Below are positions 1 to 7,816 of a stretch of DNA of 19,742 nt, one piece after another. Every line of letters starts with the position of its first letter. Position 1 is the first letter of the stretch. Location: positions 1-19,742 of the forward strand of contig CBDUZZ010000077.1 in NCBI GenBank assembly GCA_965371855.1. The letters are read 5' to 3'. The notes under the pieces were generated by a model. It saw nothing but the letters and a program-made list of their open reading frames with translations. It was not told the origin of the DNA and did no database searches. This stretch comes from JAADEM01 sp965371855 (GTDB lineage: Bacteria; Bacteroidota; Bacteroidia; Bacteroidales; Marinilabiliaceae). The translations under genes and the position numbers were made by a program.

Positions 1-2250
1 GCATCTGCCCAAACAAAAACAGACAGCCTTGAAGCATTACTTCCAGGATTACAAGACAGGGAGAAAGCAGAAATCTTTGAACAATTAATTGAATTAAACA
101 CAAAATCAGCTCCGGGAAAAGCTATTGAATTTGGTAGGCAGGCTTTAGAACTGCTTGAGCATTTTGAAGACACAAAAATGGAAATCAACATCTCAAAAAA
201 AATGTGTTCGGCATATATGCGAGTAGGTAATGACTCTACCGCGATCAAGTTTGGAAATAAAAGTCTGGAACTTGCTAAAAAGGTAAATGACAGGAATGGA
301 CAGGCCGGCGCTCTAAATGAAATAGGAAGTGTTTACCGTAAATCAGGAGAATATCAAGAAGCACTGGATTATTATTCCAGGTCATTAAAAATATATGAAG
401 AACTTAACGACAGGCAAAATGTTGGCAGCTTAACGATGGATATTGGAAGAACCTATGAACGTTTAGGTAATTATACTCAAGCAATGGCTCATTATCAAAA
501 ATCGTTGAAGATTTTCGAAGAAATCAATGATAAAGAGGGTGTCGCATTGATATTAATTAGAACCGGATATGTTTACAGTCTTTTAGGTAAATATGAACGC
601 GCGCTGGAATACGGTTTCAACTCATTAAAAATTAATGAACAAATTGATAACAAAATTGGAATTGGAAACTCTCTTGGAAATATTGGCAGTACTTATAGGA
701 GTTTAGGTAAATATGACAAAGCGCTTGACTATAATTTACAATCGCTAAAAATCAAAGAAGAATTTGGCGATAAGTGGAGTATTGCTCCTATACTGGCGAA
801 TGTAGGGCTTGCTTACTCAAATTTAGGCGACTATACCCGTGCGCTGCAATACTATTTCAAAGCCCTGGAATTATATCAGGAAATCGGCGATAAACATAAT
901 ATCAAAATAGTATTAAATAATATTGGCGCTATTAAATCTGACATTTTTAATGATCAAAAGAGTGCGTTAAAATATTTTTTTAAGTCTTTGAAAATTGCCG
1001 AAGAAATCGGTGATAAATTTGGTATTGCGCTCTCGTTTAATAATTTAGGGATAGTTTACGGAAAATTGGGTGAATATTTAAAAGCAATCAATTATGAAAC
1101 AATGGCGCTTGCCATAGGAAAGGATATCAAATCAAAACCTATGAAAAAAATGTGCTATGAAGCACTGGCTGAAATATACGCCTCCAAGGGAGATTTTACG
1201 AATGCGCTGGAGAATCATAAGCTGTTTAAGTCCATAAACGATTCTATTTTCACTGATGAAAGCAGTGAGAAAATTGCTGAAATGCAGGTAAGATATGATA
1301 CCGAGAAAAAAGAGAAAGAAATCGAATTATTACATAGCGAAGCCAAGATTCAGGCTTTAGAAATAGACAAACAAAAAAATTATAGAAACCTGGCAATTAT
1401 AAGTTCTGTTTTTATTTTAGTTGTTGTTATTTTACTTTTCATTGGTTATCGCCAGAAGAACAGATCAAATAAATTATTACATTCATTAAATGATGAGATA
1501 AAACAGAGTTATGAAAAGATATATGTTCAGGCGGAAGATTTGCAGGTATCAAAAGATAGCTTACAGATGGCCAACCAGGAACTGGAAGCCTTTTCTTATT
1601 CCGTTTCCCACGACCTCCGTGCACCGCTGCGGGCTATTGATGGATTTACCTGCATCCTTATGGAAGATTATGTTGAAAAACTTGATACCGAGGGAAAACG
1701 CATGGGGTCGGTTATCCGGCAAAATACCCAAAAAATGAGCCAACTCATCAATGACCTGCTCACATTTTCCCGTTTGGGGCGCACATCCATGAGCTTATCC
1801 GAAATTGACATGAAAAACCTGGTCAATTCCATTTACCACGAAGCGACCATCCCGGAAGATCGGAAACGTATCGGGTTTAACATCTCCGATTTGCCCGGGG
1901 CAGTCGGTGATCCGACCATGATGCGCCAGGTGTGGATGAATCTAATTTCCAACGCGGTCAAGTTTTCCGCTAATCGCGGACAAGCCGTTATTTCGGTTAC
2001 TTGCAAGGAGGAAGAAAATAAATTAATTTATTGTATAAAAGATAACGGTGCCGGGTTTGACATGAAATATAAGGATAAACTTTTCGGTGTATTCCAGCGC
2101 CTGCACAGCGAAAAAGAATTTGAAGGCACCGGTGTGGGGCTGGCTTTGGTACAGCGCATCATTCAGCGCCATGGCGGTGAAGTCTGGGCGGAGGGAGAAG
2201 TGGATAAGGGTGCCGTATTTTATTTTTCTTTGCCCAAAAAAGGAAATTAA
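1..2250 (+). CDS. TPR-containing membrane sensor histidine kinase, 5' end outside window
   Basis: The reading frame is open from base 1, so the gene starts left of the window; the first residues ASAQT look like the end of a signal peptide. Numbering from base 1, about seven or eight TPR units with a 40-residue period fill residues 100-390 and would lie in the periplasm. A coiled coil follows, then one membrane helix at about 464-483, a second coiled coil, and a HisKA domain with the phosphoacceptor His537 in SHDLRAPLRAIDGF. The ATPase domain shows an N box (NLISNAVKFS), a G1 box (DNGAGFD) and a G2 box (GTGVGLAL). This H-box type is common in kinases that pair with Rcp1-like regulators, and such a regulator lies downstream at 2729. 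From about 1590 onward the DNA is visibly richer in G and C than the TPR half. The sensed signal is unknown. Confidence 0.93.
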   Translation, partial: ASAQTKTDSLEALLPGLQDREKAEIFEQLIELNTKSAPGKAIEFGRQALELLEHFEDTKMEINISKKMCSAYMRVGNDSTAIKFGNKSLELAKKVNDRNGQAGALNEIGSVYRKSGEYQEALDYYSRSLKIYEELNDRQNVGSLTMDIGRTYERLGNYTQAMAHYQKSLKIFEEINDKEGVALILIRTGYVYSLLGKYERALEYGFNSLKINEQIDNKIGIGNSLGNIGSTYRSLGKYDKALDYNLQSLKIKEEFGDKWSIAPILANVGLAYSNLGDYTRALQYYFKALELYQEIGDKHNIKIVLNNIGAIKSDIFNDQKSALKYFFKSLKIAEEIGDKFGIALSFNNLGIVYGKLGEYLKAINYETMALAIGKDIKSKPMKKMCYEALAEIYASKGDFTNALENHKLFKSINDSIFTDESSEKIAEMQVRYDTEKKEKEIELLHSEAKIQALEIDKQKNYRNLAIISSVFILVVVILLFIGYRQKNRSNKLLHSLNDEIKQSYEKIYVQAEDLQVSKDSLQMANQELEAFSYSVSHDLRAPLRAIDGFTCILMEDYVEKLDTEGKRMGSVIRQNTQKMSQLINDLLTFSRLGRTSMSLSEIDMKNLVNSIYHEATIPEDRKRIGFNISDLPGAVGDPTMMRQVWMNLISNAVKFSANRGQAVISVTCKEEENKLIYCIKDNGAGFDMKYKDKLFGVFQRLHSEKEFEGTGVGLALVQRIIQRHGGEVWAEGEVDKGAVFYFSLPKKGN

Positions 2251-2309
2251 GTAATTGGTAGATTGGTCAGTGGATAATTGAAATTAGTAAAAAAAGTAGG
2301 AACATAAAT

Positions 2310-2675
2310 ATGAAACTTGAAGAATTGAAAGATTATAACCAATCAATGGAAATTGGTGAAGAAATCTGGGATATTGTGATCAAATGGGATTATTTTGCTA
2401 AGGATACTATGGGTAAACAATTAGTAAGAGCAGTTGATTCAGTTGCCGCTAATCTTAGCGAGGGCTACGGTAGGTTTCACTATCGCGAATCAAAACATTT
2501 TGCATATTATTCAAGAGGCTCTCTATACGAAACAAAAACATGGTTAACAAAAGCAAAAAACAGAAAATATATTCAAGATAAAGACTATAAACAATTTATT
2601 AATACAATTGATACAATAGGTAAAATGTTGAACAATTACATTAAATCAATTGGTCCAAGAGAAATCAACAAATGA
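2310..2675 (+). CDS. Four-helix-bundle protein of the 23S rRNA intervening-sequence (S23/IVP) family
   Basis: The product has 121 residues, the usual size for this family. It shows the family pattern: an N-terminal helix with a W-D-x-V stretch, then KQLVRAVDSVAANLSEGYGR, and an aromatic-rich third helix (FAYYSRGSLYETKTWL). Relatives are found in intervening sequences of 23S rRNA genes and as free-standing genes in many Bacteroidetes; their biochemical role is not established. It sits between a kinase and its likely partner regulator, and its flanks carry inverted TGACCAAT boxes (2262-2269 and 2694-2701), which suggests it was inserted there. It is not rRNA-linked in this window. The family call is firm, the function unknown. 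Confidence 0.88.
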   Translation: MKLEELKDYNQSMEIGEEIWDIVIKWDYFAKDTMGKQLVRAVDSVAANLSEGYGRFHYRESKHFAYYSRGSLYETKTWLTKAKNRKYIQDKDYKQFINTIDTIGKMLNNYIKSIGPREINK

Positions 2676-2714
2676 CAAATGACCAACAACAAGTGACCAA
2701 TGACTTTAAAAAAC

Positions 2715-2720
2715 AGGAGG
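2715..2720 (+). promoter_or_regulatory. Strong Shine-Dalgarno AGGAGG deciding the start of the response regulator
   Basis: AGGAGG lies eight bases before the ATG at 2729. Perfect sites are uncommon in Bacteroidetes and here it decides between the starts at 2672 and 2729. Confidence 0.7.
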
Positions 2721-2728
2721 ACCTGAAA

Positions 2729-3166
2729 ATGAAAAATGAATTTGAAATTGTGATTGTTGAAGACAATCCCAATGATGCTGAATTAATGATTCGCTCTTTG
2801 AAGAAGAATCGACTGGCTAACAGTCTGATCGTACTCGAAGATGGTGAACAGGCACTGGACTTTATTTTTTGCCAGGGTGAATATGCCGATAGAGATATCT
2901 TTAGACCACCAAAGGTAATTTTCCTTGATCTGAAATTACCTAGGGTGAACGGGCTTGAAATATTAAAACAAGTGAAATCGAATGAACAGACCCGGAAAAT
3001 ACCGGTGGTCATTGTCACTTCTTCAAAAGAAGATCCGGATATTGCCGCTGCCTACGATTTAGGTGCTAACAGCTACGTAGTAAAACCGGTTAATTTTGAC
3101 AATTTCATGAAGACGATGAATCAATTAGGTCTTTTTTGGTTAGTGATCAACGAAAAACCAAGATAG
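2729..3166 (+). CDS. Single-domain response regulator, Rcp1-like
   Basis: This is a 145-residue receiver domain with no output domain. It has the acidic pair Glu11-Asp12, the phosphoacceptor Asp67 in IFLDLKLP, Thr97 in VIVTSSK and Lys119-Pro120. The insert between strand 2 and strand 3 (FIFCQGEYADRD) is typical of the Rcp1 group that receives phosphate from phytochrome-like kinases. I choose the ATG at 2729 because a strong AGGAGG lies at 2715-2720; an in-frame ATG at 2672 would add 19 residues encoded by the degenerate TGACCAA repeat tract and overlap the previous stop. The likely phosphodonor is the kinase ending at 2250. It probably passes phosphate on or acts by protein contact, since it has no DNA-binding domain. 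Confidence 0.92.
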   Translation: MKNEFEIVIVEDNPNDAELMIRSLKKNRLANSLIVLEDGEQALDFIFCQGEYADRDIFRPPKVIFLDLKLPRVNGLEILKQVKSNEQTRKIPVVIVTSSKEDPDIAAAYDLGANSYVVKPVNFDNFMKTMNQLGLFWLVINEKPR

Positions 3167-3212
3167 TAGACGTTTTATCAATTGGAAAAATATTATAAAA
3201 AGTGATTGGACT

Positions 3213-5621
3213 ATGGAAAAAAAATTACGTGTTTTAATTGTAGAAGACCTTACTACCGATGTCGAGCTGGCGGAACGAGAACTAAGAACGGTTCTGAAAA
3301 ACTATACGGTTCAGGTGGTGGATACAGAAGAAGGGTTTGAACAGGCGCTGGAAACATTCAAGCCCGATCTGATTATATCCGATTATCAAATGCCTGTTTT
3401 TGACGGTTTATCCGCTTTAAAGATCAGGCAGGAAAAGTCCCCATTTACCCCTTTTGTTATTTTAACCGGTTCGATGAATGAAGATACAGCCGTTGAATGT
3501 ATAAAAGAAGGCGCCGATGATTATGTGATCAAAGAACATATCAAACGTTTAGGCCCGGCAGTTCTGAAAGCAATGGAAAGGAAAAAAATTGAAAGGGAAC
3601 GTAAGCAGGCGGAAGAAGAGCTCAGAAAACTTTCCACGGCAGTTCAACAAAGTCCTTCCGTAATTGCAATAACAGATTTGAAGGGAAACCTGGAATATGT
3701 AAATCCTAAATTTACTGAGTTAACAGGATATACCAGTGAAGAAGCTATAGATCAAAAATCAAGTATTCTGAAATCCGCTAAGCTATCTGATGAGCTATAT
3801 AAAGAATTATGGGATACAATATCTTCCGGTAAAGTGTGGCATGGAGAGTTTCATAATAAAAAGAAAAATGGAGAATTCTTCTGGGAAGCTGCTTCCATTT
3901 CACCAATTTTTGATAAGCAAGGCAAAATTACCAATTATATAAAAGTTGCTGAAGATATCACCGAACGCAAACGTGCAGAGCAAATCCAAAAGGTATTATA
4001 CAATATTTCCAATGCTGTTATTACTTCAGATAATCTTAAAAAATTAATTAGTCTGATACAAAAAGAACTGGGAATAATCATTGATACAACAAATTTCTAC
4101 ATTGCACTTTACGACAGTAAAACCAATACACTTTCATTACCATTTTTTACCGACGAAAAAGATGAGCTTCCTTCTTATCCGGTAGGAAAAACATTAACCT
4201 ATTACGTAATAAAAACTCAAGAACCCCTGCTTGCTACTAAAGAAAAAATAAAGAAATTAAAAAAATCAGGAGATGTTGAAAGTTTCGGAACAGATTCAGA
4301 AATATGGCTTGGCGTGCCTCTTAAAATTGAAGGAGAAGTAACCGGTGTTCTTGCTGTTCAAAGTTATACTGATGTATTTGCATACGATGATTCGGATATG
4401 GAAATGCTTGAATTTGTTTCTGACCAGATAAGTATTTCAATTGATCGGAAAAAAGCTGAGGAGGATTTAATTGCCGCACTAAAAAAAGCTGAAGAAAGCG
4501 ACCGCCTGAAAACAGCCTTTTTACACAATATGAGCCACGAAATACGCACACCCATGAACGGTATTCTTGGTTTCACCAATCTATTATTAGAACCCGGGCT
4601 TACAGGTGAGGAACAGCATGAGTACATCGATATAATAAAAATTAATAGCGACCGCATGCTGAATACAATTAACGACCTGGTTGATATTTCGATGATTGAA
4701 TCGGGCCATGTGAAGATTTCTGTTTCAGAAGTTAATGTTAATGAACAAACCAAAGACCTTTATACCTTCTTCAAACCGGAGGCTAATAAAAAAGAACTGC
4801 AAATTATTTGTAAAAATTCGTTACCGGAACAAGAAGCCATTATTAAAACAGACAAGGAAAAGTTATATTCTGTCCTGACTAATATTATTAAAAATTCAAT
4901 TAAATATTCCAATGATGGCACAATTGAATTTGGCTATGAGAAAAAGAGGAAATATCTGGAATTTTTTGTAAAAGATACAGGCATTGGCATTCCCAAAGAC
5001 AGACAGCAGGCCATTTTTGATCGGTTTATTCAGGCTGACATTGAAAATACCAGGGCTTATGAAGGTTCAGGTCTTGGTTTATCTATTTCAAAAGCCTATG
5101 TAGAAATGCTTGGCGGTAAAATTTGGATGAAATCTGAAGAAGGAGTTGGTTCACAATTTTATTTTACAATCCCTTATAATACCGATAAAAAAGAGATCAC
5201 TGCAAGCAAAGATGCTATATCCGGGACAAAATCAGAGAATAAGTTCAAGAACCTGAAAATACTGATTGCCGAAGATGAAGAAGAAGCAGTCATGTACCTT
5301 AAGCTTGTAGTTAAAAAATTCAGCAGTGAAATTTTATATGCCGAAACCGGTACAGAGACAGTTGATATATGCCGGAAAATTCCTGATATTGATTTAATCC
5401 TGATGGATATTAGAATGCCGGAAATGAATGGTTATGAGGCTACTCGAAAAATCCGTGAATTCAACAAAGATGTAGTAATTATTGCACAAACAGCTTATGC
5501 CCTTTCAGGTAACAGGGAAAAGGCAATAGAGGCAGGCTGTAATGACTATATTTCGAAACCTATAGATAAAGATGAACTAAGGGAAATGATTGGGAAGTAT
5601 TTGAATAAGGAAGAAGCATAA
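3213..5621 (+). CDS. Hybrid sensor histidine kinase, REC-PAS-GAF-HisKA-HATPase-REC
   Basis: The product has 802 residues and no membrane segment, so it is probably cytoplasmic. Order of domains: receiver 1 at about 5-125 with Asp57 (IISDYQMP); a PAS domain at about 140-255 ending in the EDITERK signature; a GAF domain at about 265-410; a coiled coil; HisKA with His442 (HNMSHEIRTPMNG); the ATPase domain with NIIKNSIKYS, DTGIGIP and GSGLGLSIS; and receiver 2 at about 685-800 with Asp732 (LILMDIRMPEMNGYEA). All phosphotransfer residues are present. An input receiver at the N terminus means the kinase can be tuned by another kinase, such as the one at 1-2250, and the C-terminal receiver can pass phosphate inward. 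It lies 46 bases after the response regulator and is likely co-transcribed. The ligands of PAS and GAF cannot be told from sequence. Confidence 0.93.
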   Translation: MEKKLRVLIVEDLTTDVELAERELRTVLKNYTVQVVDTEEGFEQALETFKPDLIISDYQMPVFDGLSALKIRQEKSPFTPFVILTGSMNEDTAVECIKEGADDYVIKEHIKRLGPAVLKAMERKKIERERKQAEEELRKLSTAVQQSPSVIAITDLKGNLEYVNPKFTELTGYTSEEAIDQKSSILKSAKLSDELYKELWDTISSGKVWHGEFHNKKKNGEFFWEAASISPIFDKQGKITNYIKVAEDITERKRAEQIQKVLYNISNAVITSDNLKKLISLIQKELGIIIDTTNFYIALYDSKTNTLSLPFFTDEKDELPSYPVGKTLTYYVIKTQEPLLATKEKIKKLKKSGDVESFGTDSEIWLGVPLKIEGEVTGVLAVQSYTDVFAYDDSDMEMLEFVSDQISISIDRKKAEEDLIAALKKAEESDRLKTAFLHNMSHEIRTPMNGILGFTNLLLEPGLTGEEQHEYIDIIKINSDRMLNTINDLVDISMIESGHVKISVSEVNVNEQTKDLYTFFKPEANKKELQIICKNSLPEQEAIIKTDKEKLYSVLTNIIKNSIKYSNDGTIEFGYEKKRKYLEFFVKDTGIGIPKDRQQAIFDRFIQADIENTRAYEGSGLGLSISKAYVEMLGGKIWMKSEEGVGSQFYFTIPYNTDKKEITASKDAISGTKSENKFKNLKILIAEDEEEAVMYLKLVVKKFSSEILYAETGTETVDICRKIPDIDLILMDIRMPEMNGYEATRKIREFNKDVVIIAQTAYALSGNREKAIEAGCNDYISKPIDKDELREMIGKYLNKEEA

Positions 5622-5731
5622 CGATATACAGTGGTGTGCCTGCCCCGTAACGAAGTGTACAGGGGAGAGGTGCACTGGTCCCGATTCTTCGGGATCAGCC
5701 GCCAACTCGATTGTGCTTTCGTGCTTTATTT
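5622..5731. repeat. GC-rich intergenic block with inverted repeat
   Basis: The stretch 5630-5706 is clearly richer in G and C than its surroundings. It holds an inverted repeat with arms TCCCGA and TCGGGA (about 5688-5703) around a 4-base loop, and a CCCC/GGGG pair further upstream. There is no T-run after it on either strand, so I do not call it an intrinsic terminator. It separates the hybrid kinase from the restriction locus and may be a REP-like element or a remnant of the island edge. Confidence 0.4.
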
Positions 5732-6345
5732 TCAAGGTTCAATTCCTAATATCAAAAGTGGTACTGGTGGATTGTTTCTTCCTTGTCTCATTACGTTATA
5801 AACTTCTCCTTCATAATATCCTACACCAGATGACATTTCAGATTGCATTTCTTTGTAGGTAATATTTCAATTCCCAAGTTTATTACACCACCAGAGTAGA
5901 ACAGCATATGTTTTACAAATAAGTCATATGCAACAAATGAGTACTTACCAAACTGAACTTCAACAGCAAGTTTATCTTTAACAAAGTCAGTTTGATTATA
6001 ACTGTATATTGGTTCTTTTTCTCCATTTTCGATTAGAACCTGTTTTTGTTCCGCTGCTGTCATCAGTACACTTTTTTCCATCAACTCCCGATTTAGAGTT
6101 ATATAGTAGTTGTACCTACTTTCCGACCAGCCTTTCTTTGCAAATTCTTTATCAAAGGCTTTGTTCAAGTCAACAGGACTAAAAAGTTTATTCCCGATTT
6201 TTCTTTTTTCTTTGCTAACTTTCGTCCTGAAATCATTAGCATTTATGTTTTTAATAACATCTTTAATCTCTTGATACAATTTTTTATGATGAACAATCAA
6301 ATATTCTTCACCATTTAAATGCGAATATGTTTGTGCTATTATCAT
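5732..6345 (-). pseudogene. BglII/BstYI-type restriction endonuclease with a one-base frameshift
   Basis: The uninterrupted frame covers 5821-6345 (174 residues). It shows the active-site layout of the BglII/BstYI family: Asp120, then Glu129-Val-Gln131 (a D-x8-E-V-Q pattern), followed by FGKYSFVAYDLFVKH. After PTKK the frame shifts into a short false tail. In the next frame the minus strand continues without a stop to 5732 as MQSEM, GVGYYEGEVYNVMRQGR and a proline-rich end LLILGIEP, which is the expected C terminus of the family. One added base in the A-rich run at about 5848-5854 restores a 204-residue protein, close to the size of BstYI. Family members cut at GATC-centred sites such as AGATCT or RGATCY; the exact site here is inferred only. 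It follows the methyltransferase by 6 bases. The shift may be real decay or a sequencing error in a homopolymer. Confidence 0.85.
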
Positions 6346-6351
6346 GCTTCT

Positions 6352-7032
6352 TTATATAATTTTTTTCCACTCATCAGGAATTTTGGCAATTTTATCGTTT
6401 TCCTTTGGTGTATGAATAGGTTTATTAATTGGTCTTAATTTTAAGTTTCCTTCTTTTAATTTTTCAATCCTTTCGTTGGCAACTTTTACGTATTCTTTTT
6501 CTTTTTCTATTCCTATTGAATTTCGATGATTTTTCAAAGAAGCAATTGCTGTCGAACCAACACCAGCAAATGGGTCTAAAACCCAACTATCTTTATTCGT
6601 TAGAGCCAAAACACATCTTTCTACTAATTCCACAGGAAATTGTGCTGGATGGGCTGTTTTTTCAGGATGGTTTGACTTAACATTGGGTATATTCCATAAT
6701 CCACTTTCCCAGTCTTTTACAATAATTTCCCATATATCAGAAGGATTTTTTCCTTTTGGGTTTCCAGATATTTGACCTTTTTTCGAACCTTTAAAATGTC
6801 TTTTCCTTGGATATTTTGAAGGTACTCGAACATCATCTAAATTGAAAATATAATCATCTGTTTTAGTAAACCAAAGCAATGTTTCATACCGTCCAGAAAA
6901 TCTATTTCGTGCATGTAATCCATGTCCAAAATGCCAAACTATTCTATTCCTTAATTTTAATCCTAATTTTTTAAATATTTGATAATAAAAAACGTCAAGA
7001 GGGAAAATTTCTCCTTTTTCAACTATAAATGT
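6352..7032 (-). pseudogene. Site-specific DNA methyltransferase (N4-cytosine/N6-adenine type), amino-terminal part missing
   Basis: The frame runs from 7032 down to 6352, about 226 residues. It contains FSGRYETLLWFTKTDDYIF, a TRD-like basic stretch, and the AdoMet-binding motif LDPFAGVGSTAIA followed by IGIEKEKEYV. In this permuted (beta-like) order, the catalytic (D/S)PPY motif should lie upstream, but the frame meets TGA and TAA at 7033-7038 and no start codon precedes the conserved part; I see no PPY motif in any nearby frame. A start at TTG 6879 is possible only formally, since conserved sequence continues upstream of it. The gene is therefore probably dead. It is the natural partner of the endonuclease just downstream, which would be toxic if intact without protection. 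Confidence 0.82.
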
Positions 7033-7304
7033 TCATTACTTGCAGTTTTTCAGCATGAAGCACAACCTATGTATAAACCGAATTCATTCGGTTTATTTTG
7101 CATATATCAAAACTATTAATTATTTCTTAAACTCGAAATTATCCAACGTATTATTTATGGTAACAATACCTACCTGTGTAACATGAATGAATATTTCGGT
7201 AGATTTGTTAGACTGTAATTGTGTAATTATTTAATACTTTCAATGTGTCTTTTGATTTGTCTTTTCTCCCATCGGAGGCAAGCCGGGTGACATCGGGCAC
7301 AACT
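7033..7304. other. AT-rich intergenic stretch at the broken methyltransferase end
   Basis: This stretch holds the breakpoint of the methyltransferase, a 10-bp hairpin at 7073-7096 and a short GC-rich block at about 7266-7302. I see no convincing gene in it. A minus-strand frame leading into the breakpoint (ending CFMLKNCK) matches no family I recognise. Confidence 0.5.
7073..7096 (+). terminator. Hairpin with T-rich tail, possible intrinsic terminator
   Basis: Arms ATAAACCGAA and TTCGGTTTAT are perfect 10-bp complements around the loop TTCA, and TTTG follows the right arm on the plus strand. No plus-strand gene ends nearby, so it could be a leftover of the DNA that truncated the methyltransferase. 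Its direction is uncertain. Confidence 0.4.
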
Positions 7305-7742
7305 TTATAACTTTTTAAACACTAAAAGTACATCAGAACCTTTCATAAGCACCAATTTATCACCTTCAATTTTGTATGAGTCTGCATCTTTAAGATAGTT
7401 GAAAAATTCATGTTCGGGTACACCCATGCAGAATGCCTTTGTTGAGGCCAACATACCTGTTTTAATTGATGAGTCTTCAATCTCCAACTGGCCGTTAAAT
7501 GAGTTGCAGCCGCTATGACCGTTTATTCTACTGCTTTCTTTGTCTATGACAATAAAGGGAATACGTTCTTTGAATCCTGCGTCATGTGGTAATTTTCCAT
7601 TGAATGAAGTAAGCACCCATTTTGTATCTTTAGTTAATGCGTACTGCTGTTGTGTTTTGTTGGCTGCCTGGGTTTCTTTAGTTGATTTACAACTGATTGA
7701 AAGTAGTATGATAACTAATGACAGAAAAAATATCGTTTTCAT
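7305..7742 (-). CDS. META-domain (HslJ-like) lipoprotein
   Basis: The product has 145 residues. It begins with a lipoprotein signal peptide ending in LSISC, so Cys18 would be lipidated and the protein anchored to a membrane facing the periplasm or outside. After a short linker, the META domain shows TKWVLTSFNGK, the conserved INGHSGCNSFNGQ near the middle, and ends with LVLMKGSDVLLVFKKL. HslJ-type proteins are linked to heat and novobiocin tolerance in E. coli, but the molecular role is not known and should not be transferred to this protein. It is divergent from the gene at 7817 with a 74-base gap. No partner gene is evident. Confidence 0.85.
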   Translation of the reverse strand: MKTIFFLSLVIILLSISCKSTKETQAANKTQQQYALTKDTKWVLTSFNGKLPHDAGFKERIPFIVIDKESSRINGHSGCNSFNGQLEIEDSSIKTGMLASTKAFCMGVPEHEFFNYLKDADSYKIEGDKLVLMKGSDVLLVFKKL

Positions 7743-7816
7743 AATGATTGATTTTCATAATGTTTGGTATATTGTAGATATAAAAATCATACCATTTATT
7801 TAGAAATACAAATATT

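Noticed and set aside
2672..2701. AATGACC words near the four-helix gene that look like the TetR operator half-site.
   Set aside because: No GGTCATT partner lies at the right spacing, and the tract is a degenerate direct repeat, so the likeness is probably by chance.
4321..4753. Two minus-strand frames inside the hybrid kinase.
   Set aside because: They are shadows of a well-supported coding region, with no motif or start signal of their own.
5731..5750. GGTTCAATTCC, similar to a tRNA T-loop.
   Set aside because: No acceptor, D or anticodon stem surrounds it, and it lies in the C-terminal codons of the endonuclease remnant.
6429..6680. An 83-codon plus-strand frame inside the methyltransferase remnant.
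   Set aside because: It is a hydrophobic, low-complexity shadow of the conserved minus-strand frame.
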